10,740 nt of DNA from Actinomycetota bacterium (GTDB taxonomy: Bacteria; Actinomycetota; Thermoleophilia; Solirubrobacterales; Thermoleophilaceae). The position numbers were made by a program, and so were the translations under genes. The notes under the pieces were generated by a model. That model searched no databases and had not been told where the DNA came from. It saw nothing but the letters and a program-made list of their open reading frames with translations. Positions 1-5,841 of this stretch are shown piece by piece. How positions within the stretch are numbered: position 1 is the stretch's first letter; each line of letters starts with the position of its first letter. The DNA is taken from contig VAXR01000155.1 in NCBI GenBank assembly GCA_005885165.1, positions 1,760 to 12,499 of the forward strand, read 5' to 3'.

Positions 1-983
1 TCCGGCGTCTGCGCCACGTCGGCCAGCCCGTGGCGCGCGAACTCGCGATTGTTCGTCCGGATGTGCGCCATCCCCCAGCCGTAGGAGATCGGAGAGGTCC
101 CGCGCATCAGGGCCTCCAGCACGGTCAGCCCGGCCGTCGAGTGGATGAGCACGTCGCCCGCCGCAAGCAGGTCGCACATCCGGTCGGTGAAGCCGACGGT
201 CCGGACCCGCGGCTCGCCCGCGAAGCGCGCGTCGATCTCGGCGCGCACCCGATCGTTGCGGCCGCACATGCAGACCACCACGCTGTCCTCGACCTGCAAC
301 GCGATCTCCGCCGACCCGATCAGGTCGCCGACGGCCCAGCCGCCGCCCGAGACGAGCACCACCGAGCCCTCCTCGGGCAACCCGAAGCTGCGGCGCGCCT
401 CGCGCTTGTCGAACGGGTCGAGGCAGCCGGGCGAGGTGAGCCCCTGCACCCACTCGATCCTCGACGCTGGCGCGATATCGCGGACCTCCTCGGTCGACTC
501 CGGATGGGTGATGAGGTGCAGGTCCACCCCCGGGTGCGCCCAGTAGCGGAGAGCCGCGAGGTCGGTGATCGCCGAGCACGTGGGCACGCTCAGGTACCCG
601 TCGAGCCTGAAGCGCCCGATGACATCGGTCGTGCCCGGATATGTGGAGACGACGATGTCCGGCTTGAAGGCGCGAATGGCGTGGAGCAGGCCGCGGCCGC
701 CGACCAGGTACATCAGCGTGCCGGCCAGCCAGCGGGCCGGCGGGAAGTGCACGACCAGCCAGTACTCGAGGTCGTAGAGGAAGGCGAGGCGCCCGAAGAC
801 GATCTCGGTGCCGTCGCGGACGACGCGGGCGACAAGCGACCCCATCGCGTCGAGGCCGTCGATGATCTCGACCTCGGCGTCGGGCCGCTCCGCTCGGATC
901 CCAGCGGCAAGCACGCGGGCGGGCGCGTCGTGACCCTCGCCGATGTCGGCGGAGACGATCAGGATCCGCGGGGCCCGGGCCAC
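1..983 (-). CDS. GT28 family glycosyltransferase, MGDG-synthase-like (3' end beyond window)
   Basis: Reading the minus strand from a GTG at 983 gives about 327 codons open to the window edge, so the C-terminus is missing. Near the N-terminus, after the strand ILIVSAD, there is a GEGH motif (residues 15-18). This is the glycine/histidine loop of the MGDG-synthase N-terminal domain, which normally binds the lipid acceptor. Further on are PDIVVSTYPG, an AITDLAAL segment, and near the edge HSTAGLTVLEAL followed by SYGWG, which fits the nucleotide-sugar-binding C-terminal Rossmann domain of GT28 enzymes (MurG/MGDG type). Family members move a sugar from a UDP-sugar to diacylglycerol or a related lipid at the inner membrane face. 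The exact sugar and lipid cannot be read here. The GTG start places the conserved first strand at residue 7, and I found no in-frame start just upstream. The family call is firm; the substrate is unknown. Confidence 0.85.
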   Translation of the reverse strand, partial: MARAPRILIVSADIGEGHDAPARVLAAGIRAERPDAEVEIIDGLDAMGSLVARVVRDGTEIVFGRLAFLYDLEYWLVVHFPPARWLAGTLMYLVGGRGLLHAIRAFKPDIVVSTYPGTTDVIGRFRLDGYLSVPTCSAITDLAALRYWAHPGVDLHLITHPESTEEVRDIAPASRIEWVQGLTSPGCLDPFDKREARRSFGLPEEGSVVLVSGGGWAVGDLIGSAEIALQVEDSVVVCMCGRNDRVRAEIDARFAGEPRVRTVGFTDRMCDLLAAGDVLIHSTAGLTVLEALMRGTSPISYGWGMAHIRTNNREFARHGLADVAQTP

Positions 984-989
984 GCGCGG

Positions 990-995
990 ATGGTA
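990..995 (-). promoter_or_regulatory. Candidate -10 element for a leaderless glycosyltransferase transcript
   Basis: Read on the minus strand, the hexamer TACCAT fits the actinobacterial -10 pattern TAnnnT. It ends six bases before the GTG at 983, so transcription could start at the start codon itself. I see no Shine-Dalgarno sequence in front of that GTG and no good -35 match upstream. Leaderless mRNAs are common in Actinomycetota. This is an inference from spacing alone. Confidence 0.3.
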
Positions 996-1009
996 TGAAG
1001 GGCCACTGG

Positions 1010-1351
1010 ATGGCCTCCTGGAGGGTGAAGGTCCGTGAGGGGCCGCGGGTGGAGCGATCGAGCTATGACGACGCCGAGTCCGCCCTCGCGGCGATCGAGG
1101 AACGCGGCGCCAAGCTGCAGGACAGCGCGCGCGCGGGGGCGATCGATCTGAAGGTCCGCCGGTTCGAGCCGGTGCAGCAGGTAACGGCACGGCTTGAGCT
1201 TTCGGGCCCGGGGCGCCTCCGCGCCGGCGTGGACGTGCGCGGCGACGGCTCGGTGGAGAGCTGGACGGGCCGGCTGCGGAGGCGACTGATCGAGCAGCGC
1301 GGAGGCGAGTCCGCCTACGCGGCGCTGCGCCGCCAGATCGCGCCGCGCTGA
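1010..1351 (+). CDS. Hypothetical protein, 113 aa, first gene of the metF cluster
   Basis: I do not recognise this protein. It is small, basic and soluble-looking, with no signal peptide or membrane segment. The N-terminal part (MASWRVKVREG) looks like a beta strand followed by a helix (DDAESALAAIEERGAKL). A second strand-rich part (VTARLELSG ... RAGVDVRGDGSVESWTGR) follows, then a basic C-terminal helix. I chose the ATG at 1010 because AAGG at 998-1001 sits 8 nt upstream; an in-frame ATG at 995 would add five residues. It stops 22 bp before the next gene on the same strand, so the two are probably co-transcribed. Its start codon lies only 26 bp from that of the divergent glycosyltransferase. 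Its coding reality rests on the ribosome-binding site, the G/C third-position pattern and the tight gene packing, not on homology. Confidence 0.7.
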   Translation: MASWRVKVREGPRVERSSYDDAESALAAIEERGAKLQDSARAGAIDLKVRRFEPVQQVTARLELSGPGRLRAGVDVRGDGSVESWTGRLRRRLIEQRGGESAYAALRRQIAPR

Positions 1352-1373
1352 CCCGCGATCGGGAGGCCGGCGG

Positions 1374-1733
1374 ATGCGATTATCGGCGCCCGTGCAACCG
1401 CAAGCGAAGCGCTGGATCGTGCCGCTCCCTCGCGGCGCGGAGCCTCCCTATCGCGTGTTCGTCAACGGCGTGCCGCAGGAGGAGGGAGTCGACTACGAGC
1501 TCTTCGGGCACGCGCTGGCGTTCTCGCGCCCGCTCCAGAAGGAGGGGCGCCTCGGCTTCTGGCGCTGGCTCTCGATCGCGCTGGCCATCGCAGGCACGTA
1601 CCGGAAGAACGACTCGGTCGACGTGCAGTACACGATGCACGGGCAGCAGCGCGTGGCAACGGGCCTCGAGATCGTTCCCCCTGCAGACGGGGGGAAAACG
1701 GAAGATGGAGGGACTTCAGGAGAGGGCTCGTAA
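1374..1733 (+). CDS. Hypothetical protein, 119 aa, with an NGV/DY beta motif like phage-tail modules
   Basis: The function is unknown. A good ribosome-binding site (GGGAGG, about 1361-1366) precedes the ATG. Residues about 27-55 read FVNGVPQEEG-VDYELFGHALAF. This matches a pattern (VNGV-Q-G-DY-G-L-F) that I know from short beta-rich repeats in phage tail and adhesin-like proteins, where it forms a small beta sandwich. It is followed by a Trp-rich hydrophobic stretch (FWRWLSIALAIAG, around residues 59-71) and then GTYRKNDSVDVQY. The hydrophobic stretch is short for a membrane helix and may be a buried or amphipathic helix. The tail (GGKTEDGGTSGEGS) is low-complexity and probably disordered. 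It lies 22 bp after the previous gene and ends 9 bp before metF, which suggests one operon. The motif resemblance is from memory and does not assign a role. Confidence 0.72.
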   Translation: MRLSAPVQPQAKRWIVPLPRGAEPPYRVFVNGVPQEEGVDYELFGHALAFSRPLQKEGRLGFWRWLSIALAIAGTYRKNDSVDVQYTMHGQQRVATGLEIVPPADGGKTEDGGTSGEGS

Positions 1734-1742
1734 CCTTCTCCT

Positions 1743-2642
1743 GTGCGGATCGACGAGATCCTCGAGGACCGCCGGCCGGTCTTCTCATTCGAGTTCTTCC
1801 CGCCCAAGACCAAGCCGGGTGATGCGCAGCTCAGGGCGGCGCTCGGTGACCTCCGCCAGGACGAGCCGGCGTACGTCTCCGTGACCTACGGCGCCGGTGG
1901 CTCCACGCGCGACCGCACCGTCGAGATCACCAAGTGGATCAAGCAGGACCTCGCGATCGAGGCGATGGCTCACCTGTCGTGCGTGGGCGAGCCGGTCAGC
2001 CGGCTGCGCGAGATCCTCGACGAGATCCGCGACGCGGGAATCGACAACGTGCTCGCCCTGCGCGGCGATCCCCCGCGCGGCGAGACGGAATGGCGGCCGC
2101 ATCCCGAGGGCCTGCACTCGTCGCCGGAGCTGATCGAGCTGATCGCGAGCGAGTACGACTTCTGCATCGGCGCCGCGTGCTTCCCCGAGGTGCATCCCGA
2201 GGCGCCGGATCTCGAGACTGACCTTCGTTTCTGCAAGCGCAAGGTCGACTCCGGCGCAAGCTTCCTCATCACCCAGCTCTTCTTCGACAACCAGCTCTAC
2301 TTCGACTTCGTCCCGGAGGCGCGCGCGATGGGAATCGACGTGCCGATCATCCCGGGGATCATCCCCGTCACCAACTACGCGCAGATCAAGCGCTTCACCG
2401 AGATCTGTGGGGCCAGCATCCCGGCGGGCCTGGAGCGGGAGCTGGCGGAGCGTGCCGACTTCCCGGACGCGGTGAAGGACCTCGGGGTCGCCTACGCCAC
2501 GGCGCAGTGCGGGGAGCTGCTCGCGCGCGGCGCCCCTGGCATCCACTTCTACACGCTGAACCGATCGCCGGCCACGCGCGCCATCCTCGCGGCGCTGCGC
2601 GCCATGCGGCCCTGGGACCGCACCGAGGCGGTTCCCGCGTAG
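1743..2642 (+). CDS. metF: 5,10-methylenetetrahydrofolate reductase
   Basis: This FAD enzyme reduces 5,10-methylene-THF to 5-methyl-THF, the methyl donor for methionine synthesis, in the cytosol. The 299-residue length is normal for bacterial MetF, a single TIM barrel. Hallmarks visible are SFEFFPPK at residues 15-22 (E17 is the catalytic acid of the family), VTYGAGGSTR (47-56), AHLSC (76-80), ALRGDPP (105-111, with the folate-contacting Asp at 109), FCIGAACFPEVHPE (140-153), and TQLFFDN (177-183, with the folate-binding Gln at 178). The end, GIHFYTLNRSPATRAIL, is typical. The GTG start gives MRIDEIL, the usual actinobacterial N-terminus. The nearest purine-rich site (AGGAG, 1718-1722) is about 20 nt away, too far for a normal site, so translation may be coupled to the upstream gene, whose stop lies 9 bp before. 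All expected key residues are present. Confidence 0.97.
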   Translation: MRIDEILEDRRPVFSFEFFPPKTKPGDAQLRAALGDLRQDEPAYVSVTYGAGGSTRDRTVEITKWIKQDLAIEAMAHLSCVGEPVSRLREILDEIRDAGIDNVLALRGDPPRGETEWRPHPEGLHSSPELIELIASEYDFCIGAACFPEVHPEAPDLETDLRFCKRKVDSGASFLITQLFFDNQLYFDFVPEARAMGIDVPIIPGIIPVTNYAQIKRFTEICGASIPAGLERELAERADFPDAVKDLGVAYATAQCGELLARGAPGIHFYTLNRSPATRAILAALRAMRPWDRTEAVPA

Positions 2643-2644
2643 AA

Positions 2645-3079
2645 GTGGCCTGTCGTCGGACCCGCGGCTGGGCGATCGGCGCGCTGGCGCTGGTCCTGTC
2701 GCTGACGGTCGCCGCCTGCGGCGGATCGTCGAAGAAGTCGCACGCGCGAAGCCCGGGCGGGATCACCACGAGCACGACCTCCACCCCGAGCTCCGCGAAG
2801 AGCACGAGCACGTCCACTGGCGGCGTGACCTCCGCCCCCGGGAGCCCGAACCCCTACGGGCCGAACAGCCCGACGTCGCCCACAGGGCTCGGTCGGATCC
2901 TCGTGAAGAACGGCTACGCGAAGTCTGCCGCTTCCAAGTGCATCGCCAGCGGGCTGCTCAAGGAGCTGAGTCCGCCGGAGGTGCAGGCGCTCGCCGCGAA
3001 GAAGGCGTCGACGGCGCTGAAGGCGAGGGTCGCCGCGGCGAGCCGCGCCTGCGCGGGCGGCGCCCCGAGCGGCGGCTGA
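2645..3079 (+). CDS. Small putative lipoprotein with Ser/Thr linker
   Basis: The GTG at 2645, 2 nt after the metF stop, gives a 144-residue protein with a clear lipoprotein signal. It has basic residues (CRRTR), a hydrophobic stretch (AIGALALVLSLTV) and the lipobox VAAC with Cys25 as the lipidation site, so it should be anchored on the outer face of the cytoplasmic membrane. Residues about 26-80 form a Ser/Thr/Pro/Gly-rich linker. The last 60 residues look helical (GLGRILVKNGYAKSAASKC ... LLKELSPPEVQALAAKKAS) and hold two cysteines that could form a disulfide. The pattern of a Cys followed by a helix and S-P-P-E-V resembles small secreted actinobacterial domains of unknown function; I cannot name the family. 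A longer frame opening at 2507 would overlap metF by 136 nt and bury the signal peptide, so I reject that start. It converges on the next gene with a 7-bp gap and no obvious terminator. Confidence 0.8.
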   Translation: MACRRTRGWAIGALALVLSLTVAACGGSSKKSHARSPGGITTSTTSTPSSAKSTSTSTGGVTSAPGSPNPYGPNSPTSPTGLGRILVKNGYAKSAASKCIASGLLKELSPPEVQALAAKKASTALKARVAAASRACAGGAPSGG

Positions 3080-3086
3080 TTCCCGG

Positions 3087-4106
3087 TCACGCGGCGCGGG
3101 CGCCTTCGACCAGGGCCCAGCGCTCGGGCTCCTCGCCGTCGATCTTCCGCGCCGCGTCGCCGAGCTCGAAGTGGCGCAAGTAGCAGAGCGTCTCCGACAA
3201 CCCCCAGTTGACCAGCATCGGCGTGAGGTCCTCGGTCTGCATCAGCGTGGGGACGATCTCGAACGGGGTCTTGGGGCCCTCCTCGAGGGCCGCCCGCACG
3301 CGGCCCATGCGCTCGGCGACCTCGCGGCGGTTCGCCTCCAGGTGGCCGTGGACGTCACGGAACGGGCGGCCGTGACCGGACAGGCATAGCCGGGCGCCGA
3401 GCCGGTCGACGACGTCGAGGCTCGAGAGAAATTCCCCGGCGGGATCAGGCGTGTAGCCGTAGTCGTAGTAGAGCGACACGCGGCCCAGCAGATGGTCCCC
3501 GGAGATCAGGATGTCGCGATCGGGTTGGTGGAGGCAGACGTGCGAGGGCGCGTGGCCCGGCGTCTCGTAGACCTGCCACACGCCGAGGTCCGTCTGGATC
3601 TCGACGCCGGGGAGGAGGTCGCGATCGGGAAGCGCGATCCGGTCGACCCCCAGGTCGCCGCCGCGTTGCGACGACTGATAGCGCCGCAGAGCCTCCTCGG
3701 GCACGCCGCTCTGGCGCGCGACCTCGATGCGCCGCTGGAGCATCCCCTCCGGGTCGGCCGCCCGTTTCGTGAAGTGCTGGTGGTTGGGATGCATCCAGAG
3801 CTCGCAGCCGGCGACGTCGAGGATCGTCCCCGCGAGCCCGTAGTGATCGGAGTGGGCGTGGGTACAGACGACCAACCGGACGTGCTCCACCTGGAACCCG
3901 GCCTGGGACATGGCGAGCTCGAGCTGCTTGATGCCGCCCGGGCCGCCGAGGCCGGTGTCAACGAGCACCACTCCACTGCCCGCGGCCAGCGCCCACGCAT
4001 TCACGTGCGGCACCCCGGGCCAGGGCAGCGGCAGCCGCAGCCGCCAGACCCCGGGAAGGACGCGGTCCGCGCGGGCGATCTCCCGCCTGCGGGCGGACTC
4101 GCTCAC
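3087..4106 (-). CDS. MBL-fold metallo-hydrolase
   Basis: This 339-residue protein has the metallo-beta-lactamase fold, a di-metal (usually Zn) hydrolase scaffold. The signature THAHSDHYG is at residues 82-90 (H83, H85, D87, H88). Further metal ligands are H185 in TPGHAPSH, D204 in SGDHLLG and H245 in SGHGRPF, so the full ligand set is present and the enzyme should be active. The first strands (NAWAL, GVVLVDTGLG) are also typical. The C-terminal part, from about residue 260, looks like the helical extension of glyoxalase II/LACTB2-like subfamilies. The substrate is not readable; thioesters, lactones or similar are possible. The start is a GTG at 4106, 30 nt downstream of the AGPS-like oxidase stop on the same strand, so it is probably the second gene of that transcript. 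If so, it could still be expressed despite the frameshift upstream. No signal peptide is seen, so it is probably cytosolic. Confidence 0.93.
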   Translation of the reverse strand: MSESARRREIARADRVLPGVWRLRLPLPWPGVPHVNAWALAAGSGVVLVDTGLGGPGGIKQLELAMSQAGFQVEHVRLVVCTHAHSDHYGLAGTILDVAGCELWMHPNHQHFTKRAADPEGMLQRRIEVARQSGVPEEALRRYQSSQRGGDLGVDRIALPDRDLLPGVEIQTDLGVWQVYETPGHAPSHVCLHQPDRDILISGDHLLGRVSLYYDYGYTPDPAGEFLSSLDVVDRLGARLCLSGHGRPFRDVHGHLEANRREVAERMGRVRAALEEGPKTPFEIVPTLMQTEDLTPMLVNWGLSETLCYLRHFELGDAARKIDGEEPERWALVEGARAA

Positions 4107-4136
4107 CGGAGCTCGACCCCCGCCCCGACCGCGAGC

Positions 4137-5733
4137 TCAGCCACGCGAGGGATCGATCAGGACGCCGGGGTTGAGGATGCCGAGCGGGTCGAGCTCGGCC
4201 TTGGCTGCCCGCAGGGCCCGCGCGAACGGGTCCGGCCGCTGGCGGTCGTACCAGGGGCGATGGTCGCGTCCCACCGCGTGGTGGTGGGTGATCGTGCCGC
4301 CGGCCGCGAGCACGGCCTCCGACGCCGCCGCCTTGACCGCGCCCCACTGCTCGAGCTCGCCGCCCCGCACGGCCGGGGCCAGCATCGTGAAGTACGGCGC
4401 CGGGCCGTCCGGGTAGACGTGGGTGAAGCGGCAGGTGACGCTTCCCGCGCCGGCGATCTCACGCAGCGCGGCCTCCGCCCGGCCCCGCACGTCCTCCACG
4501 AACGAGTCGAGCCGGTCCCAGGTGATCGCCGTCTCGAACGTCTCGGTGAATACGCCGGCCAGCACCATCGTGTCGCGCAGGTAGGGGGCGGAGATGAACG
4601 CCTGGCGCCAGGCGCCTGCCCCACCGGTGTCGCGGCGCATCTCGTCGCCCGGCGCCGTGTAGCGCGCGCCCTCCGGGGCCTCGCCGCCGTGGTCCGCGCA
4701 GCACTCGAGCGCGCGAGTCATCCACGGCTCGAGCGGGTGGTCGGCGGACTCGAACCCCAACACCAGCAGCGCGCGGCCGTTGTCCCCCGCTCCGGTGACT
4801 GCCGCCTCCTCCGCGTCGATCAGCCGGCAGTTGGACGGCTCGAGGCCCGACTGCGAGAGCTCGGCGCACGCTCGCCGACGCCCGCCAGCCTGGGCGCGCC
4901 TGCAGCCTGACCCACGCCTCGGTGATCACGCCCAGGATTCCCTCGGAGCCGAGGAGCGCTCGATCGGGGCTCGGTCCGGCACCCGATCCCGGCAGGCGCC
5001 TGCTCTCCCACTCCCCTGCCGGTGTGATCGCCCTCACCGACTCGACCAGGTCGTCGATGTGCGTCAGACGCGTTGCGAAGTGCCCGCCCGCGCGCGTCGC
5101 GATCCAGCCGCCGAGCGTGGAGAACTCGAACGACTGCGGGAAGTGGCGCAGGGTGAGCCCGTGCGGGCGGAGCTGGTCCTCGAGCACCGGCCCGGCTGCG
5201 CCGGCCTGGATGCGGGCCGCGCGCGAGACGGGATCGACGTCGAGCACGCGGTCGAGCGACCGCAGGTCGATTGAGACCGCGCCCGCGTAGGAATCGCCGA
5301 GCCGCGGCTCGACGCCGCCGACCACACTCGTCCCGCCGCCGTACGGAATCGCCGCCGCGCCGGCGTCCGCGCACCACCCGAGCAGGGCCACGACGTCCGA
5401 CTCGTCGCGCGGGTAGGCCACGACGTCCGGCGGATGCTCGATCTGCCCGCGGAACGCCCGGACCACGTCGCGGTAGCCCTTGCCCTGGGCGTGGGAGACC
5501 CGGTCATAGGTCTCGCTCGAGCAGATCTCGGCGAGCGCGGCAGGCGGCTCGAGGCGCGGCTTCGCGAGCTCGATCGCGTCCAGCTCGACCGGCAGCTCCA
5601 CATCGGCCGGCTCGAAGCCGAGGTGCTCGCGGATGCCGGCGGCGGCGCTCCGCAGCTCGTCGGCGGACGGACTGGCGTCCTCGTATCCCCAACCCCAGAA
5701 CTTGACCCGGCGCGAGGCCGTCGCGACACCCAT
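4137..5733 (-). pseudogene. FAD-binding oxidase, alkyl-DHAP-synthase-like (AGPS), frameshifted
   Basis: Two reading frames together give nearly all of an AGPS-type flavoprotein of the VAO/FAD-PCMH (FAD_binding_4) family. The first frame starts at an ATG at 5733. It carries KFWGWGYED (residues 11-19), PDVVAYPRDESDVVALL, the FAD loop PYGGGTSVVGG (130-140), FEFSTLGGWIATRAGG (203-217) and GSEGILGVITEAW (262-274). Near position 4863, after ASVR, homology jumps to another frame with ELSQSGLEPSNCRLID. That frame continues through YLRDTMVLAGVFTETFETAITWDR, CRFTHVYPDG and THHHAVG, the His-rich site of AGPS, and ends with DPLGILNPGVLI and a TGA at 4137. Compared with AGPS as I remember it, about 12 residues are missing at the junction, so the lesion looks like a deletion of about 35 nt. 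The family makes alkyl-DHAP in ether-lipid synthesis, but many bacterial members have unknown substrates. It may be a true pseudogene or a sequencing/assembly error. The family call is confident; the disruption is seen directly. Confidence 0.85.
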
Positions 5734-5841
5734 CCGGGAGAGCTTGCCACGACCGCGAAATGCACGCTCGGGACCGGGTATGGGTCCTAGGGAAGGACTG
5801 CCCGATAAACCCGCGAAGGGCTACAGTTGGAGCTGCTCTAA
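5734..5841. promoter_or_regulatory. Divergent intergenic region between the AGPS-like gene and the 2-OGDH fusion
   Basis: This 108-bp region separates two divergent start codons and should hold promoters for both. On the plus strand, GGAG at 5829-5832 lies 9 nt before the ATG at 5842 and is a good ribosome-binding site. AT-richer spots such as GATAAA (5804-5809) and TACAGT (5822-5827) resemble -10 hexamers, but none has a convincing -35 partner, and TACAGT would leave too short a leader for the ribosome-binding site. The six-base palindrome CCTAGG (5786-5791) is noted without a claim. The promoter role is inferred from gene orientation. Confidence 0.4.

Noticed and set aside
30..998. A 322-codon plus-strand open frame opposite the glycosyltransferase
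   Set aside because: It is a shadow. The minus-strand translation has clear GT28 motifs, while this one has none.
2507..2644. Upstream extension of the lipoprotein frame into metF
   Set aside because: It would add 46 Arg/His/Ala-rich residues before a clear signal peptide and overlap the conserved metF C-terminus.
3492..4910. A 472-codon plus-strand open frame across the MBL and AGPS-like genes
   Set aside because: It runs antisense across two genes with conserved catalytic motifs and has no recognisable domain.
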